Shown here: piece by piece, positions 50,816 to 61,836 of the stretch
How the letters are laid out: each line of letters begins with the position of its first letter
Position numbering within the stretch: position 1 is the stretch's first letter
Source: Acridotheres tristis
Lineage: Eukaryota > Chordata > Aves > Passeriformes > Sturnidae
Length of the DNA: 64,000 nt
Direction: 5' to 3'
Assembly (NCBI GenBank): GCA_037013685.1
Contig: CM072892.1
Location: forward strand, 2,418,001-2,482,000
Position numbers and translations under genes: made by a program
The notes under the pieces: generated by a model
What the model saw: the letters and a program-made list of their open reading frames with translations, nothing else
Database searches by the model: none
Told to the model about the DNA's origin: nothing

Positions 50816-53384
50816 GCCCTTGGAGGAGACAGAGAGTATTTCTCTCCTCTGTTTAGCCAAGCCTTGCAAGGTGCAGCCGTGTTCCTGCCCGCTCTCACAT
50901 GATGTTTACTCTTCGTGTCAAACAGATTCTGGTTTTGAAGGAACAATATCTTGGAGCTTTTTGGAGGTGACCTGCTGGGGTTGGCTCTGGTTGTTTCTCC
51001 CAGCTGGAATAAAGTGCAGAGCTGTGTTTGGGGATGTTTTGGGGGCACCTGTGAGCTGCCAGCTCAGTGCTTCTCCTCGAGGTTTTCCAAGGAGAAAGAA
51101 GGAAATGAAGGTTGGTTCAGGGATTGGTTTCATGTTACTGGCCTGGTATTGACTTGGAGATGGCTCACGTGGGGCTGCAGAGTCAACAGCTCCGAGCCTG
51201 CTCCGTGGCTTTCCCGGGATCTGTTCCGCCGCAGCCGGATGAGATAACAGCCCTGGAAAACTTTAAAACTTTGTTCTTGTCCCCCCTGAACTGGGATCTG
51301 CTCCCCCAGACAGATCCGTGCTCCACTCAGGACAGACGGAGCAGGCACGGCCAGGCTGGGAGAGCTCAGCAGTGCAGAATCATGGAATGATCACTGAGGG
51401 GGGATAAGATTTCCAAGCCCATGGATCCAGAATGAACATGAGCTGAGGGTGCTCTGGGTGTGCAGGGCATCATCTGCCCGTGGTTCCTGTGAGGATTCAC
51501 TCCTGGAGAGGCTTTGCCCCAGGAAAAGTCCCTGGCCCAGGGAAGGTCCCTGCCCCAAGATGTGTGTGTTTACATCCCAGGATAACCGTGATCCATGGGA
51601 ATCAGTAATTAAACTGACACAAACCAAATCAAGTTCTTTATTAAGGTGCAAAACCAGACTCCACCTGAGCCCCGAGACGCTGCAAACACCACATCACTGA
51701 CCCATCCGTGATTTTATCATTTGAAGAAATAAATCATGGAGCCACGAGTGACAATCCCCCCATCCCTGCAGCATCCCCACTCCCTGGCTGGGACCACGCA
51801 TTTCCCAGTGACCTTGTCACGCTCTTCTGGCTGGGACAGCACTTTTAATCGGGATTCTGCCCTTCCTGGTGTCCTACCTGCTGTGGGAGCAGACTTGGAG
51901 TCTCCAGCCAGACGCTGCTGCCTCCAGGCGAGCCAAGCGGCGGCTGCCGCCAGCGAGCTTTGGATTTGGGGCTGCAGCCAGGGCGGCTTCCCGGCGGATA
52001 AATCCTCGCTCCCGGGTGTTCCCGGGGCTGGGCTGCCGTGTCGCCGTCCTCGCCAGAGATGGCAGCACGTCCCCAGCCAGGGCTGGGCTCCGGCTGGCCC
52101 AGCACAAGGAGCCGGGAGGTCGAGGATGTTCTCCACCCCGAGCTGGTCCCTAAGGGCACCCCATTTTTCAGTGCCTCAACACGTACAGTTTGGGGCTTCA
52201 GGAGTTATGTCAAAGCTTAGACCCATCCTTACTGAGTCTGGGAACGATCAAAATCAGAAGAAAAGAAAATATAAATTAACTAAGAATTGAAATGAAATAT
52301 CTCGACAGTACGCGGGTTGGTTGGAAATGTTAGTAAATAGGAACCAAAAAAAGCCCGGGGGCTCAGGGAGCTCCAGCTGAGGAGGAGAGAGAAGCTGAGG
52401 AGCCTTCCCTGAGCACATCCTCCCCCCAGGCTGCTCCACTGCTCAGTCATTCCCCTCGGGACCCCCCCGTGCCAGCCCGCTCCTGTGCCAGCCATTCCCG
52501 AGGGGACGGACCTGACGCTTAATGGAGGCAATAAAGAAAAACTGCTCAGCTCAGACTGTATCTCTACACCAACGATGCTCTTTTGGGGGCTGTTTTATGT
52601 CCCTGTCACCCTCCAGCACAACCCTGTCCCACGCTGTCACTGCTGGCACCAGCATCCCTGCATCCCTGCATCCCTGCATCCCTGCATCCCACTCCTTTCC
52701 TGGACATAAATCACTCTCAGGGTGGTGTTTTGTTTTTTTTTTTTCTCAGCTCACAAAATCCAGGCACAACTTTGCTCAAGCTCATTTCCCGACAAATTGT
52801 TTCGTTCTTGCGAAGAGCCAATTTTTTTTTATTTTTTTTTAATTGTTGCCTGCCTGCATTTTTCAGCTATTCTGGAAGCAGGGAGGCGCGTGCCTGGGCA
52901 GGCGGCCGTGCCAGGGCTGCCAGGAGCCCCAGCCAGCCCAGGAGTGGCTTCATTTATTTTTTTAACCCGTGCACCCAGGTGCTGGTACAGGATAACAAGA
53001 CAAGGCACCAAAACCTGGAGCTGCTTTCCCAGGATGGGGAGTGAGGCTGCTGGAAGCGCTGGAACACGAGATAAAGGATGGGAAGGCTTCGGATGAGAAG
53101 TCTTGTCTGGATTTGTCCAACACAAGTCAGGATGAGAGTTTGGTTAAAAAGAGATGAAATCCACTCACCATAAACAGGAGGGCTGGACTCTTCCATATCC
53201 CTGGTGCCAGAGCCATCCTTTAAAATCCACTGGGGATGGAGCAGGGTCCCAACACCCTCCCCAACCACAGGCAGCAAACTCCAGAGGCTGAGTCAGGAGC
53301 TCATGAAACTTTGCTACAAGCCCAGAGTGTTTTCTCCAACTGGGCCAAGCGTGGAAATCTTCTTTTCGGGAAAACAATGCCAAC
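50816..53384. other. Intergenic, no gene recognised
   Basis: Ordinary intergenic DNA with a few T-runs (about 52730 and 52822) and a small CR1-like trace at about 51376-51395. Confidence 0.4.
52646..52692. repeat. CATCCCTG tandem repeat
   Basis: Five copies of CATCCCTG(CAT), unit about 10 bp. Confidence 0.9.
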
Positions 53385-53937
53385 AAACCTTGAGAGGATG
53401 TGTGAGGTGCTGGAGTGTGACCAGAGAAGGGAATGGAGCTGGGAAGGGGCTGGAGAATTCCTGAGGGAGCTGGGAAGGGGCTGGAGAATTCCTGAGGGAG
53501 CTGGGAAGGGAATGGAGAATTCCTGAGGGAGCTGGGAAGGGAATGGAGAATTCCTGAGGGAGCTGGGAAGGGAATGGAGAATTCCTGAGGGAGCTGGGGG
53601 GGCTCAGCCTGGAGAAAAGGAGGCTCAGGGGGGCCCTTGTGGCTCTGCACAACTCCCTGACAGGAGGGGACAGCCAGGGCGATTTGGGATCTGGGAACAG
53701 GGAACAGGGACAGGACAAGGAGAAATGGCCACAAGTTGCACCAGGGAGGTTTAGATTGGATGTTGGAGAAAATTTCTTCATTGGCACAGCTTCCCAAGGC
53801 AGTGCTGGAGTCCCCATCCCTGGAGGGCTTTAAAAGCCACGTGGATGTGGCACTTGGGGACATGGGTCAGTGATGGCCTTGGCAGTGCTGGAAGAATTCG
53901 ATGTTTTAGAGGACTTTTCCAACTTAAATAATTCTAG
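53385..53937 (+). mobile_element. CR1 LINE 3' fragment with internal satellite
   Basis: Longest sense CR1 here: GTGTGACCAGAGAAGGGAAT, GGAGAAAAGGAGGCTCAGGG, GGGACAGGACAAGGAGAAA, GGGAGGTTTAGATTGGATGT. A 31-bp tandem repeat has expanded inside it. Confidence 0.93.
53429..53598. repeat. 31-bp satellite amplified from CR1 sequence
   Basis: Five copies of CTGGGAAGGGAATGGAGAAT plus TCCTGAGGGAG, with GGGCTGG variants in the first two. Confidence 0.95.
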
Positions 53938-53939
53938 GA

Positions 53940-55100
53940 TTTGATATGGCCCTCGCTAGAGGCAAGACACGAGCTAAACATGGAAGGAAAGGGAAGAAAA
54001 CAAACACTTCCCAAGGCAGGACAGATTGTACCAAGCAGCCTGTTCCTGGTTTTGAGCTCAGAAGGGGGAATGAAAAAACAAAAGCCCAGCAATTTTCCTA
54101 TTATTGCAGAAAAATCCCATCAGGGACAACTGTCAGTGGAGGAGCCTGAAGCCCCAGAAGGGTATTTAAAGCTCCATTAGCTGCCAGGAAAATGAGCTCC
54201 AGAAGAAGCCAAAACCCCTTCCTGAGCTGTGACACGGAATGCCAGAAAAGAGCAGGACGCTGGGAAAAGCCTTGGAGCAACCCCCCTATGGGGTGCCTGC
54301 TCGGAAAAGGTCTCTGGATGGGCAGACTGGGTGGATCAGGACAGGATTCAGCCTCAGCTGAATTTGTGGGTAGCACAAAGGAGGGCTGAACGTGCCAGGG
54401 TGCCACCCAATCTCTGGAATCAAACATGCTCCCACCAACAGATGTGTCCACGTGCTTTGGTGCTCTGCTGGATCAGGTCTGGCAGCAGGGTTAAAGGAGC
54501 TCCTGGATGTGTTTTCCTGGCCCACCTGTGTTGAGGTGCTCTGGGATGCTTCAAACACCGTCCCCTCTGTCCTATCCATTGATTCGACTGTGAGAACAGA
54601 GCTGGGGCTGTGGCTTTGTCGCCTCACCCTCAGCTCACCCTGGCCACCAGGCTGAAGAGCTGTGTGAGAGAAGAAAGCAAAGCCAGGACTAGGAGTGGCC
54701 CCTCAGAACTGGAGGTGCTGTCACAAACCGCAGCTCACCCGGCCCCTCGAGTTTATGTGCTCCGTATTTCCTTTGCGAAGTTCCTGTTACAAAAGCACGG
54801 TTTTAAAAATAACAGCCAAACCCACTCGTGGGTCTGCAACCTGCTGTGTCGGTGCTGCAGTGTTGCACAGAGGTTTAGGGGATCAGGCGTACCAAGTAAA
54901 CTAAAAATTAAATTGTTACAGCTGTTGGGCTGTAACAGGGCCAGAGGGGTAAAGGATTTTTTATCCTTGAGGCATTCTGGAAGTTACCTGTGAAGCACCA
55001 AGTGCTTCAATAAAGGCAACTTGAGTGAGGGCTGGAGTCCTGGAGGATGGAAAGAGCATCCAAGGCCACTGGGATGTGAGCATGTGGATTTCCCATCCCT
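53940..55100. other. Intergenic, no gene recognised
   Basis: No recognisable repeat or coding exon; moderate GC. Confidence 0.4.
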
Positions 55101-55104
55101 GGGT

Positions 55105-55205
55105 GTGTTCCAGGTTGGATGAGCCTTGGAGCAGCCTGGAATAGTGGAAGGTGTCCCTGCCCATGGCAAAGGGTGGGGCTGGATGGGTTTTAAGGTCATG
55201 GCCAG
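55105..55205 (+). mobile_element. Short CR1 LINE tail
   Basis: GGATGAGCCTTGGAGCAGCC, GGAAGGTGTCCCTGCCCATG, GGATGGGTTTTAAGGTC. Confidence 0.88.
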
Positions 55206-55559
55206 ACAGGCTGCACCCCCTCTGATGACATGTAGGAGAAAGGGACAATGGGGACATGGAATGGTGCCAGCCATGGGGCAGGGAGTTTTTCCATGGGTTT
55301 CTCTGGGGCCATGGGAATTCCCCTGGGCTCATCTGGGGCTCTGGGCTCAGAGGGCTTTGGGGTCCTGGAGCCAGCCCCGGGGTCAGCTGTGCTTCGGCAT
55401 TCTCAGGCCAGACTGGAGCTGGCTGTGCCTCCAAAAAATCCCAGATACCACTGGGAATCTCTGACCATGCCAGGGGCTCCTGGATGGGCGCTGGGATTCC
55501 TATATTAGCCCTGGGACAGAGTGGGACCCAGGACCTGGACCGGGATTGGCCGTGAGAGC

Positions 55560-56640
55560 AATCCCAGGCCGGCACCGGGACTCCTGGAGTGGCACCAGGA
55601 CTCCTGGAGCTGTGCCGGGATTGGCAGGGAGAGCTGCTCCCGGTCTGGCACAGGGACTGCCCGTGCCTTGGGGAGGTCAGAGCCGCACCCGGCTCCTGGA
55701 CCGGCACCGGGGCTCCTGAACTAACACTGGGGCTCCCGGACCGGTACCGGGGCTCCTGGACCGGCACCGGGGCCGATCGTAAGAGGCGCTCCCGGTCCGG
55801 CAGCGGGGCTGGGCGTGCCGGAGCCGGGCTGGGTCAGACCCAGGACTGTCCCAGCGACCCCGGGGCCGCCCCAGCACTCCCAGCCCGGTACCGGGCTCTC
55901 GGATCGGCACCGGGACTGACCGTGTCCAGGGCTCCAGACCGGTACCGGGGCTCTCAGACCGCACCGGGACTGCCCGTGTCTGGATCTCCCAGACCGGTAC
56001 CGGGACTGGCCGGTTCCGGGGCTCTCAGACCGGTACCGGCACTGTCGAACCGCACCAAGAGCGGCCGTGCCCGAGGCTCCCAGCCCCGTACGAGGACTGG
56101 CGGTGTCCAGCTCTCCCAGACCGGTACCGGGACTGGCCGTGTCCGAAGCTCCCAGTCCGGTATCGGGACCCTCGGTCCGGCCAGGTTCGGTCCATGCGCG
56201 TTCCCCGCCTGCGCTCCGTCCATCCCTGCGAGCGCAGGACCGAGGGGGCCCGGGGCCGTACCGGGCGCTCGGGGCGGTACCGAGGGGGCTCGGGGCGGTA
56301 TCGGGGGGGCTCGGGGCGGTACCGGAGGGGCTCGGGGCGGTGCCGGGGGGGTTCGGGGAGGTACCGGAGGGGCTCGGGGCGGTACCGGGGGGGTTCGGGG
56401 AGGTACCGGAGGGGCCCGGGGCGGTGCCGAGGGGCTTAGGGCGGTACCGAGGAGGGGCTCGGGGCTGTGCCGGGGGGGCTCGGGGCGGTACCGGGGGGGC
56501 TGGGGGAGGTACCGGAGGGGCCCGGGGCGGTGCCGGGGGGGCTCGGGGCGGTGCCGGGGGCGGCGGTCGGGGCGGTGCGGTCGGGGCGGGCGGTGCCGGT
56601 GCCGGTGCCGGGACAGGCGGGCGCACTCGGGCGTGCGGCG
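55560..56640 (+). repeat. GC-rich CGGTACCGGG minisatellite upstream of PTGER2
   Basis: About 1 kb. The first half has variable units around CCGGTACCGGGACTGGCCGT; the second (about 56270-56600) has 18-36 bp units such as GGGGCTCGGGGCGGTACCGG. It is CpG-dense and reaches the 5' UTR. Confidence 0.92.
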
Positions 56641-56653
56641 GCGGCGGCGCGGG
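56600..56653 (+). promoter_or_regulatory. PTGER2: PTGER2 5' UTR / CpG-island promoter edge
   Basis: GC-dense leader with GCGGCGGCGGCGCGGG right before the ATG. The true start site is probably within or near the minisatellite; no TATA box is seen. Confidence 0.45.
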
Positions 56654-57499
56654 ATGAACGGGACGGGCCGGGCGTGCGGGCGCGACGGGGCAGCGCTGCC
56701 GGCCGGGGCTCGCCCTCTGGTCAGCGCCCTCATGTTCTCGGCCGGGCTCCTGGGCAACCTCCTGGCGCTGGGGCTGCTCCTGCACGGCCGCCGCGGGCCC
56801 CGCCAGCGCCCGCCCGCGCTGTTCCACATCCTGGTGCTGGCCCTGGTGGTCACCGACCTGCTGGGCACCTGCTCCGTCAGCCCCTTGGTGCTCGCATCCT
56901 ACCACCGCAACCTCACCCTCACCGCCCTGGCCCGCGGAGGGCACATCTGCCTCTACTTCGGCTTCGCCATGAGCTTCTTCGGCCTCGCCACCATGCTCAT
57001 CCTCTTCACCATGGCTCTGGAGCGCTGCCTGGCCCTGGGGCGCCCGTATTTCTACGAGCGCTTCCTGAGCCCCCGCACGGGGCTGGTGGCCCTGCCGGCC
57101 ATCTACACCTTCTCGGCCGCCTTCTGCTCGCTGCCGCTCGTGGGCTTCGGGCGCTACGTCCAGTACTGCCCCGGCACCTGGTGCTTCATCCAGATGCACC
57201 TGGATCCCCACCAGAGCAACGGGGATGTGGCGGGGCTGGACGTCACCTTCTCGCTGCTCTACGCCACCCTGCTCCTCTTCCTCATCCTCGCCGTGCTGCT
57301 CTGTAACCTGAGCGTCATCGTGAACCTGGCCCGCATGCACCGGCGGGGACAGAGGACGCGCCGGGTCCCCACCCTGGAGCAGCCCCGAGCCGCCTCCGGC
57401 TGCGGCCGCCGCATGTTCTCCATGGCCGAGGAGATCGACCACCTGCTGCTGCTCTCCATCATGACCATCACCTTCGTCATCTGCTCCCTGCCCTTCACG
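56654..57499 (+). CDS. PTGER2: PTGER2 exon 1 (TM1-TM6)
   Basis: 282 codons from [12 protein letters not shown] to CSLPFT, with donor GTGAGT at 57500. It has a loop-2 insert, [14 protein letters not shown], absent from human EP2. Confidence 0.94.
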
Positions 57500-60400
57500 G
57501 TGAGTGTCGCTGTTTGTCCCCAGGGTGCGGTTCCTATCCCCAGCACCCACGTTTCTCTCCTGGGCTTTATAAAGTTTCCCCCAACTCTGCTGCCAAACCT
57601 CGAGGCTTGAGGTCAAAGCTCTGCTGTTCCCAAAGCTTGGGAGAGCCCAGCTCAGCCATGAGCTTGGCAATTTGCACATCACGTGGGGAGTGGGGGGAGT
57701 CATTCCCTGTATCCCCAGTGCCAGGAGGAGGAGGGGGTGGCAGGAGAATGGGATGGCAGGAGGGTGGAGTGACAGGAGAATGGGGTGACAGGAGAGTCGG
57801 GTGGCAGGAGGATGGAGTGGCAGGAGGACAGAGTGACAGGAGGATGGAGTGGCAGGAGGACAGAGTGACAGGAGAATGGTGTGGCAAGAGCAGAAGTGCC
57901 CTCCCACCCCACAGAGGCTCCAAGGCCGGGCTGTGTGGCTCAGGCAGGGACAGACTGGGGGTGCCCTGGACCACATGGCATCACTGCGATTCCCGGGATC
58001 CAGGAACTCATGGTGGAGGTGTGAGGGAAGGCAGAACAACCAATTACACTTCTAGAGACAGGATGAAGGAGCTGCCCTGGGCTGGAAGCAGTGGATATCC
58101 TGGATATGCTGGGTGGGATGAATTATCCCAGGTTTCTGCAGATGGAAATGCAGAGATTCCATCCCTGGAGATGCAGGAGGCTGCACCCACCTCGCTGTTA
58201 AACAGCGATTTCTGCTCCCTTGCAACGGCACTGAGGCACAGAGATGGGAGATTTCTGGGAAGAGAGATCTGGCACAGCAGCCACAGCACGTGTCATCCCC
58301 AGGGATATGCCCACATCCCGTGCCCCATCCGTGCACGAGGCTTCCAGCAGAAATCCAGCATCAAAACAACCCAGTGAGGAAGTGGAGAGAGTGAGAGCCT
58401 TGGCTCTCTCTGGGCTCTCCTCTCCTCAGGGCCACTTCTCATCCCTCCAAGTGCTTTTCCAGCAGGAGCATCCATGGCTCTGGATGTGTGAGCCCCTCAG
58501 TGCAGGAGGTCAGTTGGCCCCATTAGAAGTGACCCCATCAAGACTGGGAGCACAGCCAGTGCTAATTTCATACTCTTGGTGTTAAATAGACTCTACCTTC
58601 CCTTCCTGCTCCCTTGCTTTTCCTTAGGGAAAAAGAAATAACCACAGGATACAGCCGAGCCAGGGTTTTAGACAAAGGAATCATGTCTAAATGCTCATGA
58701 GCATCCCAGGAGCCTCAATGCCCAGAGAGACACTTCAGCTGATGACTATGAACCCACACATGATGGACAGCTCTTCCCGTGTCCCAAAAAAAGCCCCAGT
58801 TTGGCTGTTTGTGGTCAGTGGGAAGCGGAACCCCTCGGTGGGGACACGTGGGCAGGGCCCTGTGGGTGTGCTTGGGGCAGAGGGGCTGGGAAAGCAGCCC
58901 TGGCCGGGATCCCATGGGCCCTGTGGTGGCAGATAGAGCCTTATCCAGAGCCAGCTTCCCTTTTCCCATCGCCCTGCTCCCATGTGGGGCTGTGCTTTGG
59001 CAGCGGCTCAAACCCAGCTGCCTCTGAGGGGTGACACTTTCTCTCCTGTCCCCAGCTGCCCACAGCAGCTCCTCCCAGGAGCAGTCCAGGCACACGAAAG
59101 CCACGAGGCCACAAATTCCTTCCCAAAACGCAGCAGAGCTTGGGAACGCCGCGTGGATGTGCCGTGGGGTGGTACCCAGCGGATCCCAGGCAGGGGAGGG
59201 ATGCTCCTGCTGCCCATCCCCATCCAAGCATGTCCCCAGCCCGGAGCGAGGGGGTGGCAGTGACCCGAATGAGTAAGGAGTGCTGAGTCACCCTTCCAGG
59301 AAGCCCCAGGGCTGTGATGAGTCGGCAGTCACAGGAAGGACCGGCAGGTCCAGCACCCATCATCCTCATCCTCTCCCACGTTCTCTGCTCCCGTGTGGTC
59401 TCAAGGTGAGAGACGCCACTTCCTCCAGCAGCCACGGCTTTCGTTGTGGCTCTGAAACGTGCCTGGCTTTCATTTAAAGTTCATTTAAACCCACAGAGTC
59501 AGCGAATTTGCTGTGACAGCCCAAATCGCCCCAACAGAGCTGCCTGGGGGGCAGATCTTAGGGAGCCCAGGCTCGGAATAATTTCTCCCTGGGATTTGTC
59601 CCCGGTTGAGGGAGGTGATTGTGAGACCCCACTGCAGTGCTGTGTCCAGCTCTGGGGTCCTTCCAGCACAGGAAGGACCTGGAAATGTTGGAGGGAGTCC
59701 AGAGGAGGCACCAAGCTGATTAAAGGGATGGAGCAGCTGTGCTGTGAGGAAAGGCCGGGAGAATTGGGATTGTTCACCCTGGAAAGGAAAAGGATTTGGG
59801 GTCACCTAATTATTACCTTCTAGTACTTGATAGGAACTATAGGAAAGATGGAGAGAGACTCTTTACAAAGGCCTGGAGTGACAGGACAAGGGAGAAATGG
59901 ATTCAAACTGACAGAGGAGGTTTAGATGGGACATTGGGGAAAAATTCTTTACTGTGAGGTTGGTGAGGCACTGACACAGCTTGTCCAGAGAAGCTGTGGC
60001 TGGAAGGGTTCCAGGCCAGCTTGGATGGGGCTTGGACGAACCTGGGTAGTGGGGGAGGGAGTAGACAGAAGTACAGTATGGAAATTCCACAGAGATTCAC
60101 TTATTATCCAGCAGCTCTGTGAAGGGGGCCAGGCATGACAGCTCCCTGGAGACCTGGGGGAAAAACTGGGGTTTTTATGGGGGAAAGCAAGGATGGTACC
60201 AAGGGGGAAAGACCAATGGGTTACAAAGGATTAACATGGGTACTAAGGCATGGTGGGATCACTGAAACCTTTGGGGATAGCTCACCATGATAAGAAAGAT
60301 GTGCCCACCTAAGGAGCATCCTTCCAGAGAAGGTAATGACAGCCCAGTCAAGGGACATCCCAGTCAAGGGACACCCCTCTAGGGCAGGACTGCAGGTGGG

Positions 60401-61836
60401 GCCGTGGCAGGGGGAGTGGAACATGAGCCAGCAGAGTACCTTGGTGGCCAGGAAGGCCAATGGCATCCTGGCCTGGAGCAGGAATGGTGTGGCCAGCAGG
60501 AGCAGGGAGGTCATTGTTCACCTGGACTCAGCACAGGCGAGGCCACACCTTGAGTGCTGTGTCCAGGTCTGTCCCCTCAGTTTAGGAAGGACATTGAGAC
60601 ACTTGAGCACGTCCAGAGGAGGCAACGGGGCTGGTGAGGGGCTTGGAACACAAACCCTGTGAGGAATGACTGTGGGAGATGGGGTTGTTTATCCTGGAGA
60701 AAAGGAGACTCAGAGGTGACCTTGTCACTCTGTACAGCTCCTGAAAGGTGCCTGTGTCAGGTGGGGTTGGTCTCCTTCTCCAGGCAGCACCAACAGAACC
60801 AGAGCACGCCATCTCAAGGGAAATATAAGTTGGATATTAGGAAAAAGTTTTTGATGAAAGAGTGATAAAGTACTGGAATGGTCTGCTTGGGGAGGTGGTG
60901 GAGTCACCATCCTTAATTGTGTTTTTAAAAAGCCTGGATGTGGCACTGGGTGCCATGGGTGAGTTGAGGTGTTCGGGCATGGGTTGGACTCGATGATCTT
61001 GAGGGTCTCTTCCAACCCAGTTGAGAGGAATGCCGAATTTGTCCTTACAAACGAGCTGTGGATCTGCTTGTAGATAAGGCTAGCACTGAGAGATAAAAGA
61101 AACAATGGAATGGATTGCAGTGATTGATGAATGGAAAAAGTTATTTGCCTTTACAAACAAACTGTAGGTTTGCTAATAAATGAAATGGGATATTGAAAGA
61201 TGAAAGAAGCAGTGGGGAAAAGACTATGAATTCTATAAGAATTAAAAATTAAAAGAGAGGGTTATACATTAGAGGGGAAATTCAGGTATCAGGTGTTTGG
61301 GAAGTCTGTGCCTCTCAAGTACCTCAGCCAATGGGGAAAGAGAGAGGGAAATGTGGATGGGAAATTGGGATAAAAAGGAGGCTGAGTGCTCCAAAAATTT
61401 GAGAGATCCCAGGGGAATATCCCATGGCCTCTCCCTTTATTCGAATAAAGCAAAAAAGACTCCTCTGTCTCCTTTTTAGACATAAACCTCTTGTGTTTAT
61501 AGATGAATTTTCCTGACACAGCGATTTCTGTCATTTCTGTGAATTCCCTGAACGTGACCATTTCTCATCTCCTTCCCACCCCCGATTTGGCAGATCCGTG
61601 CCTACGTGAACAAGTCCAGCAGGGGAGAGGGCGACCACGAGTGGGACCTGCTGGCCCTGCGCTTCCTGTCCATCAACTCCATCGTGGACCCCTGGGTGTT
61701 CGCCATCCTGCGCCCGCCCGTGCTGCGCCTCATGCGCTCCGTGCTCTGCTGCCAGGTGACCCCCACGGCCCCGGACGGCCCCGCTGTGTCCCCTGCTGTC
61801 ACCAAGCTGGCACGGCCCGACCTCTGCGGGCAGTAG
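56654..61836 (+). CDS. PTGER2: PTGER2 (prostaglandin E2 receptor EP2), 2 coding exons
   Basis: Exons 56654-57499 and 61594-61836 encode 362 aa (human 358). This class A GPCR couples to Gs and raises cAMP in response to PGE2 at the plasma membrane. TM1 starts near residue 22 ([20 protein letters not shown]). The signature QYCPGTWCF is at 170-178, with a C99-C172 disulfide expected. [18 protein letters not shown] marks EP2, and [20 protein letters not shown] holds the ligand-carboxylate Arg305. Sequons are N2 and N86. TM3 ends ERC (123-125) where human EP2 has ERY. The upstream frame stays open but is minisatellite, so the ATG at 56654 is preferred. It is the downstream tandem paralogue of PTGDR. 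Confidence 0.95.
57720..57890. repeat. 16-bp GGCAGGAGGATGGAGT minisatellite in PTGER2 intron
   Basis: About ten copies alternating AGTGGCAGGAGGACAG, AGTGACAGGAGAATGG and close variants. Confidence 0.95.
57900..59585. other. PTGER2 intron, no recognised element
   Basis: About 1.7 kb of mixed sequence. A TGAGTCA AP-1-type site is at 59284-59290. No exon or repeat supported. Confidence 0.4.
59590..60055 (+). mobile_element. CR1 LINE fragment, 3' truncated
   Basis: CACTGCAGTGCTGTGTCCAG, GTCCAGAGGAGGCACCAAG, GACAGAGGAGGTTTAGATGG and CCAGAGAAGCTGTGGCTGG. It stops at AACCTGGGTAGTGG without the usual CR1 end. Confidence 0.92.
60056..60414. other. Unassigned segment between two CR1 copies
   Basis: About 360 bp with a short direct repeat CCCAGTCAAGGGACA (two copies, 60343-60373). 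It may be a separate insertion that broke a CR1; family not recognised. Confidence 0.4.
60415..61022 (+). mobile_element. CR1 LINE fragment (long)
   Basis: About 600 bp: CAGCAGAGTACCTTGGTGGC, GGAATGGTGTGGCCAGCAG, CACACCTTGAGTGCTGTGTC, and tail GGTTGGACTCGATGATCTTG with CTCTTCCAACCCAG. Confidence 0.93.
61025..61515 (+). mobile_element. Solo-LTR-like element just upstream of PTGER2 exon 2
   Basis: Contains two related blocks (TTTGTCCTTACAAACGAGC and TTTGCCTTTACAAACAAAC), a TATA-like GATAAAAAGG near 61370, and TTATTCGAATAAAGC followed by GTCTCCTTTTTAG. That is the U3-R-U5 order of a retroviral LTR. No coding sequence and no clear target-site duplication were found. Confidence 0.65.
61594..61836 (+). 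CDS. PTGER2: PTGER2 exon 2 (TM7 and tail)
   Basis: [20 protein letters not shown], then [12 protein letters not shown] and a tail ending PDLCGQ. The stop TAG is at 61834-61836. The tail has adjacent cysteines (C334, C335) suitable for palmitoylation. Confidence 0.95.
   Translation: MRAYVNKSSRGEGDHEWDLLALRFLSINSIVDPWVFAILRPPVLRLMRSVLCCQVTPTAPDGPAVSPAVTKLARPDLCGQ

Noticed and set aside
55589..57610. 673-aa open frame including PTGER2
   Set aside because: The first 355 residues are translated minisatellite with Arg-Gly repeats; conserved receptor sequence starts at 56654.
55721..58039. 772-aa antisense open frame over PTGER2
   Set aside because: Shadow of GC-rich coding and repeat sequence; Pro/Ala/His-rich with no recognisable domain.
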